DNA of 64,000 nt, from assembly GCA_036399775.1 (NCBI GenBank), contig DASWMJ010000018.1:1-64000 (forward strand). The letters are read 5' to 3'. This document shows positions 27,201 to 35,217 of this stretch, piece by piece (within the stretch, counting starts at the first letter, position 1; every line of letters starts with the position of its first letter). Under the pieces are notes generated by a model. That model ran no database searches and was not told the origin of the DNA. It saw only the letters and a program-made list of their open reading frames with translations. The DNA is from JADMIH01 sp036399775 (GTDB lineage: Bacteria > Chloroflexota > Chloroflexia > QHBQ01 > JADMIH01). Made by a program: the position numbers and the translations under genes.

Positions 27201-27862
27201 TGCTCTCTCTGCGCCACCTCAGGGGTAGGGGTATGTTCCGCCGCGTTCGCGCCAGCATGGAGACGGAAGCTAGTATACATGCTACTGGCACGCATGGCGA
27301 TGCCATGCAGACGATGATGGGCGAGTTCACCGTGGGGGGTGAACGCCCCCGGGTGTTGGGCACGGGAGTTGAGAATCTCCGCGTGCCCGATATGGACGAC
27401 TATACTATCTCCGAAAAGCTGGGGTTGGAGAGGGAGGTCCTGGGATATACAGTGAGCCAGAATATGATGACGCTGTTCGCAGATGCGCCTGGTATAGAGA
27501 GGGTCACTCCTAGCAACGAGCTATCGCGGCAAGCTGGCCGCCAGGTCGAGGTGGCGGGAGTGGTAGTAGCGGGACGTAATCACACTACGCGTACGGGTGA
27601 GAGGATGCTATTCTGCACTCTGCAGGACGCGTACGGCCTGCTCGAGGTAGTGTTCTTTGCCGACGCCTACAAGATATGCAGAGCTACGCTGGCTAACGGT
27701 GGGCATGGCCCGTATCTTGTCCGAGGGCAGGTGCAGGTGAGCGGCAAGGGGCGCGGTGTTGGCCCCCAACTCCCCCAGGACCTCCAGCCCACAGATGCTG
27801 TAGCAATGAAGATGCACCCTGTGGTGGTTGCCCAGAGCCTGGAACCCTTGGAGTACGAGTAA
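24230..27862 (+). CDS. dnaE2: DnaE2-type DNA polymerase III alpha subunit (translesion)
   Basis: This 1,210-residue protein has an N-terminal PHP domain (HLHCHSAYSLFEG at residue 5 onward). The C-family polymerase palm has the catalytic PDIDIDL (about 447-453) and LGLVKMDLLGS (about 620). Next come the helix-hairpin-helix and fingers regions, and a C-terminal OB-fold (about 1085-1150, VEVAGVVVAGRNH). The ITFRPRSAWREAAKVFG segment and GLPRHAGMHCGGVVI are typical of DnaE2 as opposed to replicative DnaE. It is expected to copy damaged DNA and raise mutation rate under SOS. No imuA or imuB is visible beside it. A LexA-like box lies in the promoter. Confidence 0.85.
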   Translation: MGFIHLHCHSAYSLFEGTATPQTLISMAKRLKMPALALTDRNNLYGAVHFYTLAQKAGVKPIIGMEVDLDDGSNLVLLARNLDGYKNLCHLATVLRLHSDPEAFAPAGFDADADEDGEDEEILPWEDGVWGVPVFGETHKLTSIATSRPPKEARLPRELILSGRHVRGLIALSGGRRGLVNSLVAQGNLPQAAKAAGMLLSAFGEGNVFVELQAAGAEDMPLVHALADLASSLSIPIVATNDVLYATPDDARTALAPAAARTGSSLFRGTENGSSFPNDNGNGELQEEVGSERYFKSAEQMADLFRDYPQAIANTHFIAGECNVELPTNKPLLPTIGLRGAETAYSRLWKLAFAGATRRYRPLTEPVTARLKHELEIIERLGFSAYFLAVYEITRFAHARDIPTMARGSAASSLVAYVLGISQVDPLAHDLLFERFLNTERAEFEMPDIDIDLCWRRRDEVLRFVYDNFGHGNVAIVGTHITFRPRSAWREAAKVFGVGKHRTSYIASRLNDVVDILPGEEPLDGTDTGVAEADADDYRSEDEAAPDLKLRDAREREAYKLAGEIKGLPRHAGMHCGGVVITPGHIPIADLIPLQRAARDPALAISQYDKDAIERLGLVKMDLLGSRALTALVDALRASGLAQGEGRGDVSQSLEAIPFDDQATYRMMAQGETLGCFQLESPGMRGLLKWLRPKSMADVAASISLFRPGPLEGGFLERFMRRHLGQEEVSYPHPSMEGILRETKGIILYQEQFLRLAHELAGLGLGEAERLRKEIGKARTPEERASIGAAFVAGSIERGIDQLQAEKVWEVVAGYSGFGFCKAHAASYALTAYRSVFIKAYYPAEFMAAVVNNGGGYYGPAVYLEDARRLRVTLLPPDVNLSGAWCEVQPRTRAIRLGLQFIKGLSERTIAALASERRSEGHFASLPDLLARVDMSAREVEALVKVGACDSLGMEGVPSLTPLLGEVGEAVGAVYSGKLNRKQMMWLLPSLLSLRHLRGRGMFRRVRASMETEASIHATGTHGDAMQTMMGEFTVGGERPRVLGTGVENLRVPDMDDYTISEKLGLEREVLGYTVSQNMMTLFADAPGIERVTPSNELSRQAGRQVEVAGVVVAGRNHTTRTGERMLFCTLQDAYGLLEVVFFADAYKICRATLANGGHGPYLVRGQVQVSGKGRGVGPQLPQDLQPTDAVAMKMHPVVVAQSLEPLEYE

Positions 27863-27895
27863 AGCTCTCACACCCCTTCCTGGTGGCACTTACGT

Positions 27896-27913
27896 GGGCA
27901 TATCTGCAAACTA
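27896..27913 (+). repeat. solo IS5-type terminal repeat
   Basis: GGGCATATCTGCAAACTA differs at one position from the left end of the insertion sequence at 23012, over its 17-base terminal repeat. The sequence after it is unrelated to the element. It is a lone end, left by an old copy or belonging to a small derivative whose other end I could not find. Confidence 0.5.
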
Positions 27914-28106
27914 CTGATTAAGAGCTAGTTCCCGCTTTCCGCCATAGTACCAAAGTCCGCAGCTAAACTTTCCTGGCTAAGTTAGTGTCTGGATGCAGTA
28001 CCACTAATTTAGCCTCCATTGTACATTGATAACATGTTTACCGTGTTTCGCTTCCGATACAATATGATAATTAGCTAATGATAGCTAAGTCCTTCTCAAA
28101 ACCAAT

Positions 28107-28134
28107 GCAGCAAGGCAATTAATTGCCTTGCTGC
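28107..28134. terminator. 28-bp perfect palindrome between converging genes
   Basis: GCAGCAAGGCAATT is followed directly by its reverse complement. It lies between the ends of dnaE2 (plus) and the RHS gene (minus), the expected place of a shared terminator. The remainder of 27863-28167 holds no gene; in particular no immunity gene for the RHS toxin. Confidence 0.7.
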
Positions 28135-28167
28135 GTCTAACTGCTACGATAACTGTTTCATAGCAAT

Positions 28168-31100
28168 TTAGTTGCCTCCATAGCAGGCATTCTGCGGAAA
28201 CGATTGGTTCCATATTCTGCAAAAGTCCTGGCGTGCTGAGTCGGTTATGATTGCTGGCTCACCACTGACCTTGACTCCGATTATGTCGCCTTGAATATCC
28301 GCTGGATCGTCTCCAAGTTTGAACCTATCTCTCCTAATTAGCCATTTGAAGCCGCTTTCCATTGTCTCTCCAACAGCACCCGTAGCTCTTTCGCTAGAAT
28401 TAGCAACATTAGGCACCAAGGGAAATTGTCTACTGTAATAGCCAAGGTACACATTGCCTGGTACGCTATTGGAAACTACCGTGTCGCATATGAACACAGT
28501 TTTCTCGTCCTTAAGGGTGTTATGCTTAAAGTCAGCCGGACCATAATCTCGGGCGTCAAACATCCGGAACTCCTCTGGTAGCTTAGACCCAACGCCAACT
28601 CGTAATTGTTCCATCATCCAATCAGTTCTATCAAGTTTCCAAGCCCCGTTGCCGTAATGGAGGCGTGAATCAACACAACTCTGGCCTATCCGAGGGCATC
28701 GAGTACCACCATTCAGTGATTTCTCTAGCGCATTACCTCCCGTGCCGTACCCCACTATGCGGCCTTTCGTGCTTACTGATGAGCAGTTAGCTGAGTAAGA
28801 GGCCCTCTGATCATAGGAACAGGAGCTAAAACCGTACGGATCTATCCTGGTAACTGGATTGTTAGCCACATATTGATACCTATGTAGTGACGTGGGCTCC
28901 CTCAACGCCCCACGATACAAGTCTCGCGTCAGCCACACACCGGCACTGGGATCGTAATCTCTGGCACCAAAGTGGTACAACTCAGTCTCTTTATCCCACA
29001 TCTTGCCACTCCATGTGACGCTGTTATGTGGGTCGGTTCGATTGCTGGAGTTATCAGGGCCGTTGTTATCTATCAACCGCCCGTATGGAGCATAGGTATA
29101 CTCCTGTACACTCCGGCCAGATTGATTGGTCCACGCGCTCACATCCCCTGAGCCATCATAATGGTAGAAATACTGTAGACCCACACCCTGGCCCTGTATC
29201 TCGTGCCTGCTCAGGATTTGCGACAGGTCCCTGTAGTAGTAAGTAGTTCGCGGCTCGCCCGGATCAACGTACTGTGCCAGCATGTCATACCCCAGGCCAT
29301 CATACAGGAAGTCGGCTATCTTCCTTACTCCATTGTCTATCACCCCACGCTCCATGCGCCTGCCAAGCCCATCGTACGTGTAGTCCAGCGTGGAGTCGAA
29401 CTTGAACCTGCCGTTCGACAGCACATCGTACGTCGTAGCGCCGGTTAGACGGTTCTCGAAGTCGTAACCGTAGTTGATCGCCCTGGACGGCCCCGACATG
29501 GACGTTCTGTTGCCGTTGGCGTCATACGTATATCTCGTTGCTCCCGCCGTGAGCATCTGGTTCGCGTGGTCGTAAGTGTACTGAGTCGTCACCGGCGGAC
29601 GCAGCGCCGGTGTGTTGGGCTTGTCCTGGATATTTGTGGTCATCGCGAGCCGGTTGCCCACTGCATCATAGCTGAACGTGCTGGTCAGTGGCTGTGCAGG
29701 GTTGTAATCGGGCGTGAACACCGAGCTCTTGAGCCTGTACAGAGGATCGTAGGTATATTTCTTGTCCCAGGTGACCACTTGGCCGCGCGTCATTCGCTCG
29801 ATAGTCCGAGTCCTATTGCCCACCCGGTCGAGCGTGTAATCGAAGCTGCTTATCAGGTTGGTGCTGGCCTCAGGCTTGCCGTTGAATACTCTGGTTTCTC
29901 TGTCGTCTCTGTCATACGTGAAGTCGGTCCACGTAGCGTTAGGGTTCGTCATGCGGGTCGTTAGGCCCACTGCATCATACGTATACCTGGTGACCCCTGC
30001 CATCGGGTCCTTGACGGACGCCAGCCAGTCGTTGGCATCGTACTCGTAGGCAACGTTCTTGCCGTCAGGATAGATCACTTGCCGCCGGTTCCCTACCGGG
30101 TCGTATAGGTTCGTGAGCTTCTTGCCCGCTAAGATGCCTCCCGTCCTCAGGCTCTCCGTCAGCCGGTCCAGCGGGTCATACCTGTACTGTGCGCTACCCG
30201 ACCTATCGGTGAGACCAGTCAGGTTGCCGTTTGGGTCATAGGAATACCCAACGCCGGGACCTGATGGATACGCGGTGTTGGTCAGCCTGTTGCGCGCATC
30301 GTAAGTGTACCTGGTCAGCTTTTGGTTGGCGTCGAGCCTGGTAAGTGTGTTGCCCACGCCATCGTAGGTATAGCGCCAGGAGTAAGCGAGTGGATCTGTT
30401 TCTCTGGTTGTGCGCCCCAACAGGTCTACATCGAACTGCGTGCGATGAGTGTTTGCATCAATGTAAGCCGTCATGTATCCCAAGGCATCATACTCATATT
30501 GAGTCTGGCCGTTGAGCGCATCTGTCACTTGTGTAAGTCGGCTCAGCGCATCATACCCGTATCGAGTGGCACGGCTCTCAGCGTCTATCACTTTCTCTAA
30601 GCGTTGTAGTGGATCATATTCATTAGTCGTTACATTGCCGAGTGGCGTGGACTGCGTATGCAGCAAGTCCAATTCATTGTAGCCGAACTGGGTCGTGTTG
30701 TTCTTCGCGTTGGTTATGCTGGCCAGGTTGTTGTTCGGGTCATAGGTGTACAGGGTGCGCTGGCTTAGGGGCAAAGTGAACGTCAACACGTTGCCTACCT
30801 GGTCGTAACCGTACGTGCGTGTGTGGTTGTTGGCGTCGCGCTCCGTGAGGACGTTATCCTCCTCGTCATAAGTGAACTCAGTAACGCCACTGAGTGCGTC
30901 TACAGTTCTCTGTAGGTTCTCGTTGGCATCGTAATCGTACCTGGTGACATTCCCGTTCGCATCAGTGCGCACCTTTACGTTTCCCACCCCGTCATACGAA
31001 AGGGATACAAGCCTGCCGAGCGGGTCGGTCTGCTCGACGAGCCGGTTGACATCATCGTACCGCGAGATAGTGGTAACGTTGCGGGCGTTAGTGACGGACG

Positions 31101-33786
31101 TGCGATTACCCGCCGGGTCATACCCCATGAGCGTATGCCCGTTCAGCGCATCCGTCAGTTCCACCAACCTTCCCAGGTGGTCATAGCGATACTGGGTAAT
31201 CCCCTGCCTGGCGTCAAGCATCTGAATGCGCCGCCCTACGGCGTCATAATTGTATTCGGTTACACCGTTGAGCGCGTCCGTAACCCTGTCGGGCCTGTGG
31301 AGGGCGTCATACCGGTATACAGTCGTGCCGTTCAGCGCATCTATCTGACGGGTCATGTTGCGGTCTGCATCGTACTCGAAGCGCGTGACGTTATTCTTGG
31401 CGTCTATGACGCGCTCCAGGTTGTACACCGCATCATATATGTACTGAGTAGTGAAGGTGCGCGGGTTCTTCACGCTGGTGCGGTTGTACATGCGGTCATA
31501 GGTGTACAGGGTCTCGTTGTTCCTGGCATCCACCATGCGTTTCAAGCTGTCATTCTCGTCGTAGAAATGCTGGGTCAAATACCCGCGTCGGTCACGCATG
31601 CTGAGCAGATTGCCGACCAAGTCATAGGTAAAGAGGGTTGAGTTGCCCCTCGGGTCCCTGATCTGCGTCACACGGTCATTCGTGTCGTAAGTGAACTGTG
31701 TAATGTGAGTGTTAGCATCGGTCATCGAGGTGCGCCGGCTCGCCCCGTCGTAGCCGTAATGTGTCACATTGTTGAGTGCGTCGCTTACCTCAGTAAGGTT
31801 CCCCTGCCCGTCGTAGGTAAGGTGAGTGACATTTTCGTTAGCATCACGCAGCGTCTGTAGCTGCCCGAAGTTGGTATAGGTCCTCACCTCGACACCGTTC
31901 TCGGCATCAGTAACCTGGGTCAGATTGTCCTGTGGATCGTAGGTAAAGGAGGTCTCTTCGTTCGCCGCGTTGCGCTCCAGGGTTCGGTTGTTCCGGGCGT
32001 CATACTGGTATGCCCACACTCCGCCGTCAGCATCCGTTAACTGGGTCATGTTGCCCCGGCTATCGTACTGCATGGCCGTTTCGTGGTCGCCCCTGTCCTT
32101 CATGTAGGTACGATTGTTGTCGTTATCATAGCCGTATACGATACTGTGCCCCAACGCATCCGTCTCACGAACGAGCCTGTACTGGCTGTCGAACTCATGC
32201 ACGGTCGCATGGTTCTCAGTGTCCACAATCGTCGTCGAGAAGGGGCTTTGGCTGTAGGTGAAGGTTGTAGGGTTGCCACTGGCGTCCAGCTGCCGCACGA
32301 CCCGCCCCTGGGCATCATACTCATTGGTCACAAATACGTGGTTGTTGGCATCGGTTATAGACGTAAGCAGCCCGTCGCTGTTGTAGGCATAGCGGATGAC
32401 GCCGCCAAGCGGATAGTGGAAGGCCGTCAGCCTGTTGCCGGAATATTCATAAGTATAGGTATGGCCTTCAGGGCCTGTTATACGCTCGATGAAGCCATCG
32501 CTGTTGGAATCTACGCGGAACTCGCGTCCCACCGTATCGGTGAGGGTATACCCGGTTTTATCATGGGCCAGGGTGATCTGGTTGCCGTTCGGCTCCGAGA
32601 TCCTTACCAGTTTGCCGTCAGCGCTGAACGTGTAGACTATCTGATCTATATCGGTGAGCACCCGCTGGCCGGCGTTGTCCGCCAATTGTGCGAAGAAGCC
32701 GTCCGGCGCTGTATAGCCTCCACTGCCATCGGGCGTATACAGCCCTGCCCTGCCATCCCCAAAGGTGACGATGACCGAGCCGTCCCCCCGGTCTATAGCG
32801 CTCATGTCGTAGGTATCATGCCAGCCCAGGCCGAACATACCAACGCGAGTGTCGAGTGAGTTGTAGGCGCGGGTGAAGTTTACGTCCAGCTTGCGGCCAG
32901 GCACCATCAGGTCCTGGTGTTGCGTGTAGAAGCTGCCGAGCGCCGTAGACACAGGCTCGCCTGCGAAGCCCAGCCACCATTGGCGGCCAAGATTTGCCCA
33001 ACGGGCATCATACGGGATCAGCGATGCACCAGGCGTCCACGTTACTCCCGGTGGGAGCCACACCATGGCGTCGTAGCCGATTTTTACTACAGCATGGTGC
33101 CCATTGGCCTCAGGTACTATATCGTCAAGGTAGACCGCGCCCCTCTGACCTGCCGTGTATGCGTAGGTGCCCAGTTGCACCCAATGGCCTCGGCTGGCGG
33201 CCTGGTTCACCACATAAGACGGGGTGCCCGAGCAGCTATACCCAATGCAATACGTTGCACCGACGGTATAGGCGTTGTACAGAGGTATGTAAGCCCATAT
33301 CTGGTAATTGCCGGACTGGGCCAGCACGGGCGTCTCCCATGTTGCGCCATCCACCGGGAGGGGAGGAATATCGGTGTTGTACGTGAAGTGCATGTCCCCG
33401 TTATAGTGAGTGGGGTCAAAGCGTGGTTCCCAGAACGTCCACTGGGTGTTAAATACGTGATGGGTGAAACCACTCCCAGGAGTGCCATTGGGCGCATCGT
33501 CCACGATGATCGCACCGGCTGGTGGGGTCGCCGCCATAATGGCGTCCACAGAGGCGTTAGGAGCAGACATGGCTATATCTGGTTTGTGTGCAAGCCTTGA
33601 CCGGAGAGACGCGGCCTGAGCACCAGTCGCAGAAGAAAATATCTGCCCAAGCAAATTGGGTAGCGAGCCAGAAGAGGACTGCTCTACCTTGAATCCCGCT
33701 GCCGCAGCAGGAAGCATCATCGCTAAGATGAGCAGCAGCTTAATAAAGGTACGCCGAGAAAATGTTTTGGTCATTAACGCTGACAT
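28168..33786 (-). CDS. Tat-exported RHS/YD-repeat protein with C-terminal toxin domain
   Basis: This 1,872-residue protein begins with a twin-arginine signal (SRRTFIKLLLILAMM), then a PA14/discoidin-like region (about 80-270). Dozens of YD repeats follow (about 300-1560; recurring G-N-x-T-x-x-x-Y-D). The RHS core ends in LYHFGARDYDPSAGVWLTRD and NPVTRIDPYG (about 1640-1660). Beyond lies a variable C-terminal domain of about 200 residues with YGPADFKHN, GNVYLGYYSR and GDDPADIQGD. These recall the polymorphic toxin Ntox44 family. RHS proteins wrap a toxin inside the repeat shell and release it after cleavage near DPxG. The start at 33786 is chosen for its AAGGAAAG ribosome site and Tat motif. 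No immunity gene follows. Confidence 0.85.
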   Translation of the reverse strand: MSALMTKTFSRRTFIKLLLILAMMLPAAAAGFKVEQSSSGSLPNLLGQIFSSATGAQAASLRSRLAHKPDIAMSAPNASVDAIMAATPPAGAIIVDDAPNGTPGSGFTHHVFNTQWTFWEPRFDPTHYNGDMHFTYNTDIPPLPVDGATWETPVLAQSGNYQIWAYIPLYNAYTVGATYCIGYSCSGTPSYVVNQAASRGHWVQLGTYAYTAGQRGAVYLDDIVPEANGHHAVVKIGYDAMVWLPPGVTWTPGASLIPYDARWANLGRQWWLGFAGEPVSTALGSFYTQHQDLMVPGRKLDVNFTRAYNSLDTRVGMFGLGWHDTYDMSAIDRGDGSVIVTFGDGRAGLYTPDGSGGYTAPDGFFAQLADNAGQRVLTDIDQIVYTFSADGKLVRISEPNGNQITLAHDKTGYTLTDTVGREFRVDSNSDGFIERITGPEGHTYTYEYSGNRLTAFHYPLGGVIRYAYNSDGLLTSITDANNHVFVTNEYDAQGRVVRQLDASGNPTTFTYSQSPFSTTIVDTENHATVHEFDSQYRLVRETDALGHSIVYGYDNDNNRTYMKDRGDHETAMQYDSRGNMTQLTDADGGVWAYQYDARNNRTLERNAANEETSFTYDPQDNLTQVTDAENGVEVRTYTNFGQLQTLRDANENVTHLTYDGQGNLTEVSDALNNVTHYGYDGASRRTSMTDANTHITQFTYDTNDRVTQIRDPRGNSTLFTYDLVGNLLSMRDRRGYLTQHFYDENDSLKRMVDARNNETLYTYDRMYNRTSVKNPRTFTTQYIYDAVYNLERVIDAKNNVTRFEYDADRNMTRQIDALNGTTVYRYDALHRPDRVTDALNGVTEYNYDAVGRRIQMLDARQGITQYRYDHLGRLVELTDALNGHTLMGYDPAGNRTSVTNARNVTTISRYDDVNRLVEQTDPLGRLVSLSYDGVGNVKVRTDANGNVTRYDYDANENLQRTVDALSGVTEFTYDEEDNVLTERDANNHTRTYGYDQVGNVLTFTLPLSQRTLYTYDPNNNLASITNAKNNTTQFGYNELDLLHTQSTPLGNVTTNEYDPLQRLEKVIDAESRATRYGYDALSRLTQVTDALNGQTQYEYDALGYMTAYIDANTHRTQFDVDLLGRTTRETDPLAYSWRYTYDGVGNTLTRLDANQKLTRYTYDARNRLTNTAYPSGPGVGYSYDPNGNLTGLTDRSGSAQYRYDPLDRLTESLRTGGILAGKKLTNLYDPVGNRRQVIYPDGKNVAYEYDANDWLASVKDPMAGVTRYTYDAVGLTTRMTNPNATWTDFTYDRDDRETRVFNGKPEASTNLISSFDYTLDRVGNRTRTIERMTRGQVVTWDKKYTYDPLYRLKSSVFTPDYNPAQPLTSTFSYDAVGNRLAMTTNIQDKPNTPALRPPVTTQYTYDHANQMLTAGATRYTYDANGNRTSMSGPSRAINYGYDFENRLTGATTYDVLSNGRFKFDSTLDYTYDGLGRRMERGVIDNGVRKIADFLYDGLGYDMLAQYVDPGEPRTTYYYRDLSQILSRHEIQGQGVGLQYFYHYDGSGDVSAWTNQSGRSVQEYTYAPYGRLIDNNGPDNSSNRTDPHNSVTWSGKMWDKETELYHFGARDYDPSAGVWLTRDLYRGALREPTSLHRYQYVANNPVTRIDPYGFSSCSYDQRASYSANCSSVSTKGRIVGYGTGGNALEKSLNGGTRCPRIGQSCVDSRLHYGNGAWKLDRTDWMMEQLRVGVGSKLPEEFRMFDARDYGPADFKHNTLKDEKTVFICDTVVSNSVPGNVYLGYYSRQFPLVPNVANSSERATGAVGETMESGFKWLIRRDRFKLGDDPADIQGDIIGVKVSGEPAIITDSARQDFCRIWNQSFPQNACYGGN

Positions 33787-34682
33787 GGTTATCTTTCCTT
33801 CCTGGCACGACAGTGAACGAATGGTTTGCAACGGGTCGGGCTATTGTGTGGTAACTATAACACTTTACGACACTCGAATCAACCTTAATTAACTAGCGCA
33901 TCACATTTATTGCACTAAACTGTCATCCAAATTACAAATTCCAGGTCTACTAGCTTACCTCCACACTTCCTCCAAATCTCCACTCAATTTAGTTAGCTCG
34001 CTTCTCAAGAGCTCTTTGGAGCCTAAAGGTTCTAATTGCCCCTCTAAGTGATCCTGATTACTACAAGCGTAATAACTGTTGCTAGCATGAAGCAGGTCTG
34101 TACCTGGGACATGACCCGACAACTGATGTCCGTAAGCACGCGAGTAAGCACCGCCGCAAAAGTGCAGCCAGCAATATACCTCCGATAAGGCCGATTTGCC
34201 CTACTAGTACACAGTCAACAGCTTCGCGCATATAGTCCTCCCCTTTATGCTTGCAAGGTTTGTGGCTGATATCTGTAAACTAAATTCGAACACGAAGTTT
34301 AGAGTGTTGTATAAAATGTTGCGCTTAGACATACGTTGTGCATTCACCAAAACACCGAAATCGCAGAGGCGTTAACACTACCTGTTAGCGCCTCTGTTCC
34401 TACCAGGCAAGAGGTCTTGGGTGATGCCTCGCAAGCATCCACTGCTTATGAGTTGCCGCGGAAGTTACTGGTCGGGGAGACATCCTACTTTTCAGCTAGC
34501 CGTTGCCATGAATTGGCTCTTCGCCCTGAGGGATACAACATTTACAGATGCCATTTGGCTGGGCTAAATTTCGCGCGCTTATTCCTGGCGCTTATCTACT
34601 TTCACTGGGTTGCAGATTGGCTACGTTAGTCTGTGCCGGGAGCGATCAACGTTTCCTTTTATATATGAAAACTTATCATATA
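33787..34682. other. 0.9-kb AT-rich intergenic region
   Basis: An ORF of 97 codons at 34336-34629 is open but has no ribosome site and matches nothing I know. It includes a hairpin (34364-34376 against 34384-34396, 12 of 13 paired, CAGAGGCG stem), which argues against coding. A weak IS-end-like word (GATATCTGTAAACTA near 34268) is seen. Nothing else is readable. Confidence 0.4.
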
Positions 34683-34711
34683 TTGACAAAAGTAAATTTT
34701 TCTTTTATATT
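34683..34711 (+). promoter_or_regulatory. sigma-70 promoter for the XRE-nuclease operon
   Basis: TTGACA (34683-34688) and TATATT (34706-34711) are separated by exactly 17 bases, in AT-rich sequence, 84 bases before the XRE start. This is one of the best promoters in the window. Confidence 0.75.
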
Positions 34712-34794
34712 ACGAAGTGAGAGGTGAGTTTCACTTGTAACAGCTTCTCACTAAACGCGCAGTCTCCTAGTACGGCAAAGAGTGGTTCTTCCTT

Positions 34795-35205
34795 ATGAAT
34801 AATGGGCAGACAAACAATGAAGCCCCACGGTTTGCGGTCCTGCCCACAGAGATAGGCAAGCGAATTAGAGAAGCGAGGCAGAGTGTAAGACTTTCTCAAG
34901 AGGACCTTGGCGGTAAGGTCGGATTGTCCAGGGTAACGATCAATCAGATTGAGAATGGCAAACGAAAGCAGTTGAAGGCTAAGATCCTTGAGGATATTGC
35001 CCTGGCTACCAACAAACCGCAGAGCTTCTTCTTATCCACCCACCTCGCCGTTGATGCCATTGTGACATCGAACATAGCCTCAAAGCCATTAGGTGAGATA
35101 CTTCCCAGGCTGTGGGCGTTGCCTCCTAAGCACCAGGATAGAGTGGGGCTATTTATCGAGCAGGTACTGGATTGGTACGAGGCCCAAGTTATGGACGAGA
35201 AATAG
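34795..35205 (+). CDS. XRE-family transcriptional regulator
   Basis: This 136-residue protein has an N-terminal HTH (about residues 19-75: IGKRIREARQSVRLSQEDLG, then GLSRVTINQIENGKRKQ). A C-terminal helical region of about 50 residues (LGEILPRLWALPPKHQDRV) follows. It precedes the PD-(D/E)XK gene by 12 bases and shares its promoter, so it probably represses this operon. Small XRE repressors commonly guard costly defence or toxin genes. Confidence 0.85.
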   Translation: MNNGQTNNEAPRFAVLPTEIGKRIREARQSVRLSQEDLGGKVGLSRVTINQIENGKRKQLKAKILEDIALATNKPQSFFLSTHLAVDAIVTSNIASKPLGEILPRLWALPPKHQDRVGLFIEQVLDWYEAQVMDEK

Positions 35206-35217
35206 CTAGGTATCACT

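Noticed and set aside
34264..34283. Second solo IS-end-like word (GATATCTGTAAACTA)
   Set aside because: Too many mismatches and a shifted start relative to the real terminal repeat; likely chance.
34336..34629. 97-codon ORF
   Set aside because: No ribosome site or known relative, and a strong hairpin lies inside its first part. Kept only as a note in the intergenic entry.
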